Shown piece after piece: positions 47,269 to 59,634 of a DNA stretch of 64,000 bases. Both the position numbers and the translations under genes were made by a program. The first letter of the stretch is position 1, and every line of letters starts with the position of its first letter. The notes beneath the pieces were generated by a model, which did no database searches, was not told where the DNA came from, and was given only the letters and a program-made list of their open reading frames with translations. The stretch comes from Albula goreensis (lineage: Eukaryota; Chordata; Actinopteri; Albuliformes; Albulidae): assembly GCA_022829145.1 (NCBI GenBank), contig CM040741.1, positions 52,112,180 through 52,176,179 of the forward strand, in the 5' to 3' direction.

Positions 47269-47636
47269 TTGCCATTTTTCTAAATGCCGTCTCCTCTGAA
47301 ATGACAGACTATGGTGAAATGTCAGAATATAAAAGTGGATATTTGATGCAGTGCGTGTCACAGCCCTCAAAATCATTCATATGAATAGCAGCTTTTATCA
47401 AGTGCCCACTGGTCCTCTATACCGTGCAATGTGTGCTATAATAACTATGAAAAACTGACCCATGCAAGGTGTCTTTTTCTCTTTTTCACAGGGAAGTGAT
47501 CCAATTCTGTACATGTCCAGACTTTCACAACACTTTGCTAAAAACTCTTTAGCAAAAAAGGTGTATTGTTCGGCCCACTCTTATGTCACACAGGCAGCTC
47601 CCTTTCAACAGTAGAGTTGACAGTGCCTACATGCAC

Positions 47637-47661
47637 GTGTGTGTGTGTGTGTGTGTGTGTG
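47637..47661. repeat. (GT)n microsatellite
   Basis: About twelve GT units, followed directly by GCGCACACAG. Confidence 0.95.
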
Positions 47662-47669
47662 CGCACACA

Positions 47670-47965
47670 GAGGCTGACCTATCATCACAGCACCTGAAAA
47701 GACCGCCAGGGCGAGAGGCAATAAGTCAACTGTGCCTCTTAATTAACACGCCATTCAGACGGCCACTAAAAATCCATCATTTGAGTAGCATTTGGCTGAC
47801 CTTTCCGATGGCACAGCGAATCGCTGCTTGCATTCATCATTTCCGTTCCAGTTTATCGTCCTCAGTGACGGACCCAGAAATTTTATAAACTCTGTCATTT
47901 TAAGGGAAGCGCATTTGTTCCCCTTTAATAAATACCTCGGCTGGGTCCATCCCTTGACACTCATT
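47670..47965. promoter_or_regulatory. Candidate conserved non-coding element
   Basis: About 300 bp of CpG-retaining balanced sequence next to a GT microsatellite. It contains AGACCGCCAGGGCGAGAGGC, CTCTTAATTAACACGCCATT, ATGGCACAGCGAATCGCTGC and CCTTTAATAAATACCTCGGC. Several TAATTAA/TTTAAT cores and unusual intactness suggest purifying selection. Overlapping 70-100-codon frames occur on both strands with no dominant one, which argues against coding. Needs alignment. Confidence 0.4.
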
Positions 47966-49675
47966 TGCCTACAAAAGTATGATGCGGTTTTTTCCAGTGT
48001 ACTGGATCACATTGTAATGCACAATGGCTCTGATGATTTTTTAAATTGATATAAAACAAAGGCTGTGTTCTACCTTCAGAAAACAAATTAAAATGTACAA
48101 TGGAGCATCAGTCCACTGTGCAAAGTAATGGGCTAATGATAATCACTGAAACGTGTCACCCTCTGATTCAGTCTCATCAGCCCTTCCACATATAGTTATT
48201 TCATCTATAACGACAGAAGGTAGCAGTTTTAGTCGTCATTTTCAGACAGGTGGGAGTTAGCATGAACAGAAGAGGCGTCAGTCTTTTTCAAGAAACATCA
48301 GTTTTGTCTCGATAACCACAGAATGCATCCAAAAAGAGGGTTGAATCATAAAACAGACCTGGGTCAAACAGGCAGTGACCTCTATGTTTTTGATCTGGAT
48401 GGTGCAGAAAGACAGTTGTGAGACTGGTTTGGAGTGACTTGCCAGGTTTCCATATGGTAATGACACTGACTGTCATTCTGAACTCTCTTTCCTGATATGA
48501 TAATTTATTGCTGTTTTTAAAAGACATTTTTTCCAAATAACGTGGAAATTGTGTTTCATGCCCCCTTTTGGCAATTTTTTTTTTATTTCCTCCAATCTTA
48601 AGGTCTCAAAATATTCTCTGTGAAACTTTACCAAGCTTCTAGGTTAGGTCATATGCTGTGAAGATTAGTTTCAAAACGACCGGACGGGTTAATTGAAGTG
48701 CCCTGGACTTAAATAACAAAACCTGCTTTTCACCCTGCGTCTTCCTCAACCAAGTTAGACCCATGAAATGGTGTGCATTTCTGTGGGTCCAGCTGCCTCT
48801 GTTTGAAGTGAACTTGCCCTTTGTGAGGTGCAGATGGAAAGGTAATTTCCCCATTCACCTTCACTCTCAGTGAAACCCCAGGAGCCTTTGTGCTACAAGA
48901 AGAGACTTACATCAAGAAGCTGGAACTCAAAGATGTTTGAAGTCTGCGAACTGTGGTCTCTAGAAAAAAAAAAAAAAAAAGAACAGCTCAGGAGGGATTA
49001 TAAAGTGACAAACAAAGTCAAGTCTCCACTTAATTTGCAAAAATAAAAATAATAAACTATATATATAATGGTTGTATGACTGATCCTATATATATATACA
49101 CATGCATATATATATGTATGTAGGCAATGATTTCCAACAAAATTATCCAATTAACTGCACAGTTTGAATTTCATTTGCCAGCATGGACTTACCCGGTAGG
49201 GTCACAATTTGCTTTGAAAAAAGAAATGTAAACCAAAAAGTTGCACACAACCCAATTAAAACCACATTTACAATCATATGTTATGCCATCATTTGATGTA
49301 AGAGTTTTCTCATCTGTAATTTGTCAATATTACAAGAGTAAGTAAAGTAAAGTGTACTATCTATGTGCAAAGAAGAGGTGCTGCTGTGGGGTTTCTACAC
49401 TATTTTTCTCTATGAGTTCCACATACATTGGGATATGTTTGTTGGCGAAGTTGGATCCTGCCTGGTTTGGAGTGCATCCACACACAGGATCAGAGACTTG
49501 GGGGAGCTTTATTTGCTGTGATGGGATGTGTCTGATGAAAGGCACCTGTGCTTTGAAGCTGAAAGGAGCACAGAGGTGCTCCCCTGACACTTAGTGTCTT
49601 GTTAGTGCCGTGTCCGCAGCCCAGGAGCAGGAAAGTGAAGGTCCACGCGAGGTCAGTGCTGTGATGTCCCCCTGG
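47966..49675. other. Gene-poor flanking DNA
   Basis: Contains a 17-base A run (48964-48980), AT-dinucleotide-rich DNA (49060-49120) and a mixed-composition patch at 49380-49680. No supported gene. Confidence 0.42.
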
Positions 49676-49870
49676 GACGTCCTGGTGCAAGTCACTGAAT
49701 TCAATTACGCTTTTGACCGAAGAACTTCTGAGCGGATTTGAGTAAGCAGCTTAGGATTTGACCCCAAACGCTGATTGAAAATACCCCTGTCAACAAAAGG
49801 ACTCATCTTCTACTGGAGAGAAATCGCGTGCTTTTGGCTATCAGTTACCTGTGCGCCATCCAGGTTGTAT
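49676..49870. promoter_or_regulatory. Candidate conserved non-coding element
   Basis: Contains GTCACTGAATTCAATTACGC, TTTTGACCGAAGAACTTCTG, GAAATCGCGTGCTTTTGGC and CAGTTACCTGTGCGCC. CpGs are retained and the block lacks low-complexity DNA, unlike both flanks. Texture only. Confidence 0.3.
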
Positions 49871-50224
49871 CCCTAAGAAAAAGACCAACAGTAGAGGAAT
49901 GATAACACAGGGCTTTGAATGTCAACGAGATCAGAATGTATAAAAAATACAAATATGACACTTATAATTAATGTTATATTTTGTATTACATGTATGTTTC
50001 ATCATAATGTATATTGCATATATTCTCATATATTTCTACATTTATAACATACATGCACACACACTCTAGATCATCTTGATACACTGTTCATACAGATAAA
50101 AAAGAAGAATGCCCTTGCATAGTGTCTAAAACAATTATCTAAGACAGCCTGGTGCTCCTCCCATTGTGTAGTTAAAATGCAGGGAATAGCTGCACCCAAA
50201 ATGCACCCAACAGCTCCACTCCAA

Positions 50225-50390
50225 TAACGTTTTTGTGCCTATCCAAGGTTTGTCGTCCTTGATGTCAGACACGCTCAGGTTTGACAGATGCCAGCAATGC
50301 AGAAGGGCTGATAAGAGTGCTCAAGCAGAAATCCCCTCTCAGCGCACTTCTCTGATCACAGCATGATTTTTGTAATATTACCTTGATTTC
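50225..50390. promoter_or_regulatory. Candidate conserved non-coding element
   Basis: Contains GTCGTCCTTGATGTCAGACA, GGGCTGATAAGAGTGCTCAA and CTGATCACAGCATG. Intact mixed-composition DNA between AT-rich flanks. Texture only. Confidence 0.27.
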
Positions 50391-50498
50391 ATACAGACAC
50401 ATGCACATTATCTTTGATCCCTAAATTAAATTAAACGCTGGCTAATTATTTCCACAAGGATTTTATCTCCACAAAGAAACCAGTTTGACAGATCTTGG

Positions 50499-50521
50499 TT
50501 TTTTTTTTTTTTTTTTTTTTT
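50499..50521. repeat. Poly(T) tract, 23 bp
   Basis: Uninterrupted T run; it could be the reverse-strand tail of a lost retroelement, but no body is recognisable. Confidence 0.97.
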
Positions 50522-50524
50522 ACA

Positions 50525-50770
50525 ATTTGTCTTTTCACCCCCAGCTTGGAAAGCCTGTTTGCAAAAATCTTGTCACCGCAACATCCTCCATGGGAGAGCT
50601 GCTCACTAGCTCATGCACGCTGAGAAATGCGTACAGTTATTTGACAGCTTCTTCTCACTCTGCAGTTTGGCAGCTGACCTGCTGTGGCTGTATCGCGAAA
50701 GGACTGCGCAGCTGGCGCAGACAGACTGCAGGCACCTGATCGATCGGAGTCAAGGACACCCTGCTGACTC
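50525..50770. promoter_or_regulatory. Candidate conserved non-coding element
   Basis: Mixed-composition block (CCATGGGAGAGCTGCTCACT, GTATCGCGAAAGGACTGCGC, CTGATCGATCGGAGTCAAGG) with many CpGs. Two short plus frames cross it, but no splice sites or recognised motif. Texture only. Confidence 0.28.
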
Positions 50771-53100
50771 TATAAGAAAAACAAAAAACCTTGTGCACTT
50801 ATAAACTATGCAGAACATTTCATACAATGAAACTGCAGAAAATAGGCCAGGTGTACAATCCCTGATAAATAAATTAATTCATACATGTATTATTTTAATA
50901 TGTAAAAATTAAAATAATATAACAAATTAAATTGTGAACAAGAGTTTCCTTCTCTTGGCAATTCTGTGCCTGATGACCCTGAAATGACTGCTAGACACAA
51001 TCAGCAGTCAATTTCACAAGTAGAAGTTAAGCCATGCATTCAGCTTTTAAAACAAAACGAGATTCACACATTTGCTGTCATAAATCACAATCTTGAGTAA
51101 AATGGTTCCTGAAAGATGGTGAGCAAACATGATTTGTGGGTTTATATATTAAAATGAGTGGTTAATATTTTTCCTTTCCATTTTAACAGTGTCATCATCA
51201 CGTTCCTTTCATTGCCTTAATTATGTGCACCCAAAATCCTTGCTGTAAGTGTACACAAAGCTCACCTTCATTTCAATTTAACATAAGTTACATCTGAAAA
51301 ATTAATTGTCATTGTGTATGTCTTAATAAGATATACATCATATAAAAATACAGACATTTTTGTTACTACTATATAAAATAGGTGTAATACCATTTTGATG
51401 GCTGACATTAAATAGTGTTTGTGGTTCATATGGAGTGATGGTACTACATGATTTGTAAAATTTTCATAACATGCACTTAAAATAGCAGCAGTTATGTATG
51501 AAGTAATAATCCATGAACACAAGCATTTTGGTCATACTATCTGTAATTTACTTTATTAAGGACTTACAAAGTTAAACACAAAGTTAATAAAGAATAATAG
51601 GGAAAAATAGAGAATTTGTACTCTTATCAAAGGACTTCAACAAGTACTCTGAATTCTCTGTTGTGATTATATTTGAGTAATTAATAGAAATCCAATGCGG
51701 TGTAGATAGTTTAAAACTTTGACCTCTGTAATCTTGAACTTCATTCACACAACTAATGTTTAATTAGCCTCCAACACTTCATTAGCAATTCATCGACTGA
51801 TCATGCAGCTTTCACCTTCTGACACTACAAACGTACTCATCCACAATAAATGTACTTCTATCTAATGTAGACACAATTATAGATAGCTGTGCCAAAAGGC
51901 AAGCCATTAAATAACTACTTTATCCTGAAAGGTTATTTTAGGATTTAATTGGTGATAACATGAGAATGTCTCTTATTTGATTCATTTAAAAATTACTATG
52001 AGGCCTTGAGACTTCAACAGCCAGATGGTCAATGACTAAAATTAACTAATTTGTGTAAGCAAATAAATTTAAATGTATATTACATAATTTTACAGTGTTT
52101 CAATTATCATTTGAAACAGACCATTCTGTACAACATACACCCTATATTTTTTTGTACAATATGGAAGAATCCTTTTCTTGTCTTGTTCTACTAGACCATT
52201 TAGAAATTGATTCATTTAGACATCTTCACATTAGAATGCTTGAAAAAAGAAGTAACCAGGAACTCTCAGAGCAGCAAATGAGGAAAGAAAAATTATAACT
52301 GCAACGACAATAATGACCTGCATTTACTCAGAGCCTCGCCGTCATACCCTTTTTCCAGCAAAAAACTCCCCATATCTGCCACTAATTGTAGCACCCAGCT
52401 GGGTGATGCATGGCAGCAATTTTGTACCAAAAACGTGCAACATGCTCTGCTCCCCCTACATGACAACAAGCTATTTTTTAAAAGACATACAGTCACGTTG
52501 TACTGAGATCAGCAGTCCCCTCTATGCCGAACATACAGTCACCTCGGTATGATTGCCTTGCAGTTTCTGCCATGTTCCTTCCCATTTTTAACCTTTTCAG
52601 CAACGAGTTAAGTTAAACCTTGGGGACTAAATTCCTTAGGCCAACCCCTGAGTGGCAGATCTGGTATTCTGGGCATGGAGATGCAAAAACACAGCTATGT
52701 GAAGGAATTGTTGCAGGTGTGATTGATAGGCAGAGTCTAATTAAACAACCTTGACTGGGCCAGGGGAGAACGGTTGGCCTGAAATAGCCAGGTGGGGGAT
52801 TTGGGCTGACCCCTGTGGGTGATTGCTCATATAATGCACAGAGCACTGCAAGACAATCACAATCTGAACAACAGAGTCACCCTTGGGAAAAGACAGGAAG
52901 ACATATGCTTGACAGAGAGAGAGAGGAGGAGAGAAAATATAGCAGAAATTGAAGACACGTTGGACAGGTGGAAATATAATTTCAGTGTAAATCTGGGCTC
53001 AAACTTTTAAATGTAAGCCTTCTATCCAGTGTCTGTATACTTATCAGCATGCTTTATGTGCTGGGGTCAAACATATTTAATGAAAATATCAAATGAAAAA
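50771..53100. other. Gene-poor flanking DNA
   Basis: AT-rich. A homeodomain-core-rich patch at 51730-51850 (TGTTTAATTAGCCTCC, CTTCATTAGCAATTCATCGA) and a mixed block at 52615-52840 (GATAGGCAGAGTCTAATTAA, CCAGGTGGGGGATTTGGGCT) may be additional regulatory candidates. A GA-rich low-complexity patch lies at 52910-52940. No supported gene. Confidence 0.4.
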
Positions 53101-53104
53101 AGAG

Positions 53105-53300
53105 TCATATTTTACATTCTAAGCCCTCCCCAGTCACCAGATCTAAATATTATTAAATCATCATGTGTAAGTTTAGAGTGGGTTTACACCACCTTCATAT
53201 CTCAAATAACGGTTATCAAAAGTAGTCAAATATCCCTCTAGAAACTTGACGTTATATCAAGGACTGAAACTCCGCTGAAGGCAAAAGGTGGACTTTTTGG
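53105..53300 (+). mobile_element. Tc1/mariner-like transposase C-terminal scrap
   Basis: SPPQSPDLNIIK is encoded at about 53125-53160, matching the family '(W)P(P)QSPDLNIIE' motif that contains the third catalytic acidic position. About 110 bp on, a shifted frame gives LKAKGGLF, like the 'KAKGGHT' segment near the transposase C-terminus. The glutamate after NII is Lys here. The fragment is short and frameshifted, and no inverted repeat was found. Confidence 0.6.
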
Positions 53301-53432
53301 TGCTTTTGAATGTGTACATTTTTAGGACATTCAAAAAAAAACATGTGCATTTGAAATGCAGTTTGTATGGCAACCAATAATGTAGCTATAAGATTGTAAC
53401 CTGTAAATTAATATAAATATATATAACATATA

Positions 53433-53468
53433 TTAATAAATTTATATATGTATATATAAATTTATTAA
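53433..53468. repeat. 36-bp perfect AT-only palindrome
   Basis: Arms of 17 bp (TTAATAAATTTATATAT and its complement) around a 2-bp centre, inside a longer TA-rich stretch (53405-53480). Confidence 0.93.
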
Positions 53469-53469
53469 A

Positions 53470-54285
53470 TATAAAATCTTTTTTCTATTTTTGACACAAT
53501 TTTAGAAGAGGAAAGTTCATACTATATCAGCTAGCAAGCCAAGCCACATAAACCAAATTCTATTGCTCACATTATCCTTGAAGCATAATCAAAAGAATAT
53601 AAGGGAAGGTTTTTTTTCTGCGATCTGCATGATAGTTGTGTTCTCAGTTTTACATTATGTCATGCTCTATTGTCATGCTCTATTGCAGACCTACACTTTT
53701 TAAAAGAATATAGCCTCTGTGTTTTACACACTCTTTCCATCCATAAACTGCCTTATGTCAGAGAAAAGATGAAAAGTGGCTTCTCTCTTATTCTAATGCA
53801 TTGCTATAATGTTTTAAAACTGAAATAGATATATGCAATTAAATATATAACACACACCGGCTAAGCATTAATTACAAAAATAATTTCAATTTAACAGTGG
53901 AGGGAAAAATTTAAATAAAAAAACATTTTTATGATAATTACTTATGTCTGGTAGGCCCCTGTACCTTTAAGCACTGAATAAAAGTTAATTTTATAGTTTA
54001 CTACAAAGCCTGTGGAAATGATTAAATTAATACTTGTAAAAGTGGAACTGTAAAAAATGTGCAATTAACACTTGGAAAGCTTTTCTGCCTGGATCTGAAT
54101 CAGAGCAGTCAAAAGCACAGAGGGATGCTGGGTGAACAGTCAACAGGGGGCAGTGTTGTGCCATGTTTCAAGTACTAATGCACTGCGGCGCAATCTCACC
54201 GGAGTGGCTGAACAAGGAGAGGATGAGTGATAGAAAAAGGGTGAGAGAGAGTGCGAGAGAGAATGAATGAAACAGAAGGAGAAAG
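53470..54285. other. Non-coding stretch
   Basis: AT-rich, with a 13-bp direct duplication of TGTCATGCTCTAT near 53660 and GA-rich simple sequence at about 54235-54290. Nothing else was recognised. Confidence 0.45.
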
Positions 54286-54289
54286 AAAA

Positions 54290-54445
54290 CACTGATACAA
54301 CGCCTCAGCTGGGACCAGATGCTTTTAGGCAGCTGCAGTAAAGCCATTAAATCCGATTTTCTCCTGAAATTGATAAATAATTTGTAATAGAAGGAGCGTA
54401 GAACCGATGTCAGACTACATATATCAGCTCGGGGCTTCAGATCCA
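54290..54445. promoter_or_regulatory. Candidate conserved non-coding element
   Basis: Contains CTCAGCTGGGACCAGATGC, AGGCAGCTGCAGTAAAGCC, CATTAAATCCGATTTTCTCC and AATTGATAAATAATTTG: E-boxes (CAGCTG, twice), a bicoid-like TAAATCC core and homeodomain-like sites in a compact block. Texture and motifs only. Confidence 0.35.
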
Positions 54446-57395
54446 GACATAACACAACAAAAGAGTCTCCAGCTATGGACTCAGGACTTGACGTTTGGTG
54501 TATTCACATGAACTCAATGGTGCAAAATGGTGTAACTAATTTAATTCAAGAAAAGTGTCTATGCTTGTCAATGAAAACAAACACATTACATAGCTATTCA
54601 TAAACATTTTTTCATACAATTCTGGCAGATTAGTCTCATATTTATATTATGCTTGAATTTTTTTTGTATAATATCCATAATATTTCAATAGTTAGGTGAG
54701 CACAGAATGTAGGCCAGTTGCTGAGGTTCTGCACAGGTAACAGGGACAAATGACCTTTTCTCTGTGCCTGACAGAATCATTTATGATGCAGTGGTAAAGC
54801 AAAGGATATTATAGTCACGCAGTATCAGGAATATGCTGCTGTTGTTTGTCGGTACAGGATTTGCATAGTTGCCTCGTGTTATGCAACTGAAGCAACACTT
54901 AGAGCTAAAAAATTATCACTCTCTGCAGACGGAAATGCACATCTATACAAAGTAATGTTTTTGACCCAAACAGCAAAACTGCACAACATAAAGCCTTTGG
55001 TGAGATTAGTGACAGATTAGTGTGGGCAGGAAATTTTGAAGGCGTAACATAACAGGATAACACTGCTCTCCATGGCAGTACGAGGACATGGCTTGAGGAG
55101 ATGGGGATTGGGGTTATAAGCCAGCCATCACAGTCACCTGGCAAATCCCCCTGGGAACCCTTCGGAACTAAATTACAGCCGGCGGAAGTCTGGAACCCTG
55201 ACAACCAGCCTGGCACTGATGTAATCACCACTTGGGATGTGCTTCTGTAGACATGAAACCTTCACCAATGATTTGGGAGCATCCGCAGGGTATTGACTCA
55301 ATGCATTTTTTGCATGTATGATGTCATGTAAGATGTCATAATCAGGCTTGCAAGATGAAGCCATTATCTTTCAGGTGAGTAATTCTCCTTAATTGCTGGA
55401 GCAGTGTTATGTCAGAGCTCAATGGAACAGGTGTTCCTTTCTCATTTGAAAACACACCATCTGACTCCAGATTAGTTGCAACACAGTGTATGCCAAAGAA
55501 ATCACAAAATTTCAGTTTAGTCTACTCTAGAGTCTTTACTCTACTTTGCTATTGAGAGAGAAGAGAACAAGAGTATAATCTGTAATGTACACATGGATCA
55601 ATTATATTACACTTTAAAAAGAAGTCTAGTGAATGCAGTTGATTTAGATGACTTTGAGTGCACCCCTAGAAAATCAGACTCTAATAAAATACCTCATAAA
55701 AGACAATTGACATTGCAGTCATCTTTTCCATATTTGAAATGAAAAGTTTCACATGAATAAAAATGAAATGATGTGAGTTGCTGTTGATAACACTATCCTT
55801 TGGTCTGTACTTGTTTTAAATATGTGGCCTTAATGAAGGCAAGTGCTGACACCTGGGTTGATTAGAAGCCACCCTCAGTTCAGCCCTCCAGTTAGTATCA
55901 CCCCTGCTGTTCAAGTTCCTGCAGACTCTACAGGCTAAAGGGAAAAACAGGAAAATGCTTTAAAAACTGCTTATTTTCAGTGTTTACACAAAATTTCAAT
56001 AGGTTTTTGATTCAGAAATTAACTCAACCATTCCAAAAATTATAATTTCATCTTCAGCCATTGCAAATTATCTTGCCGCATGACTCATCTGGATTTCTTC
56101 TCTGCATGGATTGTCGACCTGGCTGTCTCTTCTGGAATTCTCTGACACAGCACAGCATTGGCTCCTTTAATGACATCAGGTGACTCAGATCCTCATGTCT
56201 AATGCAAAGCCTCCCCTAACCAAAGACACCCACCACCATATGTGACTGTTGATATAAGGTTAATACTGTGGCATGCAGTGTTTTGCTTTTAATTTACATG
56301 GTGGTGCCTATTTCATTCAAAACTGTCCAGCTTTCTTGGGGCTACTCAAGGTGCTTTTTGACAAATTTTCTTCTTCATGAGCAGTGGTTTCTGCACTTCC
56401 AGACAGAAACAGACAAACAACATGTTTTGGAGGTCCACATTAATTAGTTTTGATCTGCATTTAGAACCTGTATGCTGAAAACTTCACTCTGATAGTAAGA
56501 GCAATAGTCATTCAAAAAATATTGGTCAAGCCTGGCCAAATCAGGTTAGAATTAGAAATGACTCTTATTATCCCTTTAATTGAGTTCACTAGTGGGGAAC
56601 TAACTTTTCATGTTTTATTAACTTGAACTAAAATATTTAAAATGTATCATGCATTTTCCCTCTATGTATTATTACAAACCACAATAGGATTTCTGCACAT
56701 TCATTGCACACTCATTACAAGATGCAGAAAGGCATACAAGAGAAAATACCTTTTCATTGTATTACCACAGTATGAGCACAGTGCCCAGTGTAATTCCTCT
56801 ACTATCTGCTATTTATTTCTTCTTATTTTTTGAAATGTAAATACTATTTATGATCATTCATGCATAAATAAGAGCTGGGAGAACATTTGCACATTAACAC
56901 CCCTGCTGAATTGAAAAAGCAAACCCTTTTTTATCTGTCTTTAAAATGTCACTGCTCTTGACTGGAGCTTAAAAGGCCTGTTGTCCAGTGTGCCATTGAA
57001 TAAAAAACACAGACATGCTAGTCATTTCATTGCACCAGGTAAGGAGGTCTGGTATTGCAACAGGCAATGGCACAGATACCAGAATGTAGATATTAAGGTA
57101 TTTTTATATCTATATGGTGTTTGCATTTGTATGCAATTAGCAACGTTATACACAGATAATCACACTTTGGATAGAAAACCTTTAAAATAATTTAACATTG
57201 CATGCAGACCAGTGCTTTGGATGTTTTTCTAAACATTCTGCTGAAGGCCTGTCATAAGGAGTTTACAGTCAGCAGGATTTTATCAATTTAATGTAGTACC
57301 ATTTGGCATTTTATATGACATGCATGAGAAATGAGAAGTATCCATGCATAGCCATTTTTCGGTGAATTGTTGGATTACTCCACAGATTGTGTCAA
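54446..57395. other. Gene-poor flanking DNA
   Basis: A mixed-composition segment (55040-55370) ends in ATTATCTTTCAG|GTGAG and carries two minus frames of 108 and 63 codons, but no exon pattern fits. The rest is AT-rich and unremarkable. Confidence 0.42.
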
Positions 57396-57399
57396 AGAC

Positions 57400-57635
57400 C
57401 AGTGCTGTTTCGGGGTGTCTGTTCATTGACTCTTCACTGGGCCCAGGAGGAGATCCATCTGAGCAGTGTTGTTTCCAGTTTGCTGAGGTCTGAGCAGGGC
57501 TCCCAGCTCATGATACACACCACCACACTTTGCCCCAAGGTTCTGCAAGGTCGTTCCGGCAACCCTCTCACTTCCTCTCCTTGACCCAGCCTGTCGACTC
57601 GGCTAATTGTTCCCGCTCCTTAAAATAGCACGTTC
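57400..57635. promoter_or_regulatory. Candidate conserved non-coding element
   Basis: GC-balanced block with GGCCCAGGAGGAGATCCATC, AAGGTCGTTCCGGCAACCC and GTCGACTCGGCTAATTGTTC. A 65-codon plus frame crosses it without splice support. Texture only. Confidence 0.28.
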
Positions 57636-58435
57636 ACGGATGTGGTGTGGAGATATATCAAGTTTCAAACTTACATAAGCCCATGACAACTAAACAGATA
57701 TAAAAAATGTGAAAGTTCTGAAATTTTTGTTGTTGTTTCAAATGTCCAGAATCAGAGGGAAGAAAAAAGCCGAAAACCCAACCGTAAGAGATTTTTTTTC
57801 AGCCTGCTGGCTGGAAAATGATCTTTTATGTTTAATATCAGCTGGCTATCTATGTTTTCCTTTGTGAAAGAAGTAGCACAGCATATGGTTTTAGGTCTTC
57901 ATTACATAAGCCTAAGAAGTCTTATGTCTTATGGTCTATGAAATTCTTTTGAACATGGTTTTATTTCATCATTTCTTCCTTGGAGATGAAAGAAATACTC
58001 TTTAGATGGTACCATTTTGATTCTGCTGTTTTTTTAATGTCAGTGCTTGAGACACCATCTCATTGACCTTAAGGATTTCATGGGCAAAGCCTCATTTTTC
58101 TCCTGTGGTTTTAAGCTATGTAATAAACAGTCAGAGCCACAATTTAAATTCAATTAGCTGAAATTCCAAGTCTATTGCATCTTCATCAGTGCATTCGCCA
58201 ACTCTATTCACACCCTAACAAATACCTGCAGTAATTAGCTTTTTCAAGACAGACCACTGAAACATACCTGGAATTATTTCAGATGAGGGGTATTTTGAGT
58301 ATTTTGATTATTAGATAATTGTACAAGCTGCTTCCTCAATGGTATACTGTTTTACTTATCAGTCTAGTAGGAATATTTTGATACTCTGATTGGGTAAAAA
58401 AATACCTCTTACATACAAAAAAAGAGAGGACATGT
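57636..58435. other. Non-coding stretch
   Basis: AT-rich and short-ORF only, with no repeat recognised. Confidence 0.45.
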
Positions 58436-58439
58436 GAAT

Positions 58440-58865
58440 AGATTCAGCGCTCGAAGCAAGACAGAAATGCATTGATGAATTTCTGGTCAAGTGAGAAAAC
58501 AGAACATCAGCTAAGCAATCATGCTGCATGCGACTCCAGTAAGCCACAGTTCTGCTCTGCTGCGACATGCGACTCTGGAAGTTCTGCAATGTCGTGACCA
58601 GTCCTCATCGCCGGCGATGACAGCAAACATTTGTAATCATCGGCAGCACACTTGATCACCACAGCGAGCGGAGATTGAACAGTTTGGGAGCCAGAGACCG
58701 TGGCAGAGGAAAGCAGGCCCCCAGTCAACACCCAAGCATCGATCGAATCCCCTCGTCCTCCGAGCGAGCATTGATCCAGCACCAATCTGCTCCCATTGAT
58801 CATCCTCACAACAGAGCACAAGACAAGAGCCCTGGCCCCAGCATCACTTTATTAGTCAGATCTGG
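58440..58865. promoter_or_regulatory. CpG-richer candidate regulatory block
   Basis: One of the most CpG-rich segments upstream of astn2 (CCTCATCGCCGGCGATGACA, CACAGCGAGCGGAGATTG, GCATCGATCGAATCCCCTCG). It begins with a diverged 35-40-bp direct repeat built on CATGCGACTC(C/T)(A/G)G and AGTTCTGC words (58525-58590). Overlapping frames of 60-100 codons exist on both strands with no splice support. It could be a conserved element, a small CpG island or an unrecognised repeat. Confidence 0.35.
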
Positions 58866-59350
58866 GGTAGGGACTGCTTAGACCAGCATCCTATGCTTAA
58901 CACTCCAGTCATACTAGCCTCTGTCAAGTCAGGCATATATGAATAGGAAAATACAGTATCAAGGATAAAATAAGAGATATTCTTTTTTGTTCACAGGAAT
59001 TTCATTTGGTTGCAGCTAGCCATTTTGTATTTTGCCAATGTAATTTGCACTAATAGATTCACACAGAGAATTAAATGATCATTCTTGACATCAGCTTAAT
59101 CTTTTACTATTTTTTTAACATCCATGCATCCTTGAAAATTGCAGTTACATTTAACGTCTAGTAAAATATTACAATGCAAGTAAAATGTGGCATCTATTTT
59201 TATTAATATTAGAGTTGTCTTTCTGACTCAGCAGCAGCAGTGTGCTTATGTGATTACTGTGGTCTTTTACTGAAGAGATCTTTATGAGCTAATTTTACTT
59301 GACTCATTAAGAATGAATAAGAGGCACATTATCCTCTCACACCCATACAC
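58866..59350. other. Non-coding stretch
   Basis: AT-rich DNA with no recognised feature, leading into a long CA microsatellite. Confidence 0.45.
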
Positions 59351-59354
59351 AGGT

Positions 59355-59481
<127 letters not shown>

Positions 59482-59634
59482 GTTAAGCAAGAACATTCAT
59501 AAACAGGCACAGAAAAGAATCTTGCCCTATACATAAACACATGGAGTATACACAGCTGTAGGTAGAAAGATATACATATGAACATTCACAAACACAAAAC
59601 ACACAGAGAACACACACAAACACATTCATTACTG

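Noticed and set aside
52613-52846. 77-codon minus frame as an exon
   Set aside because: No acceptor/donor pair and no recognisable domain; better left as mixed-composition non-coding DNA.
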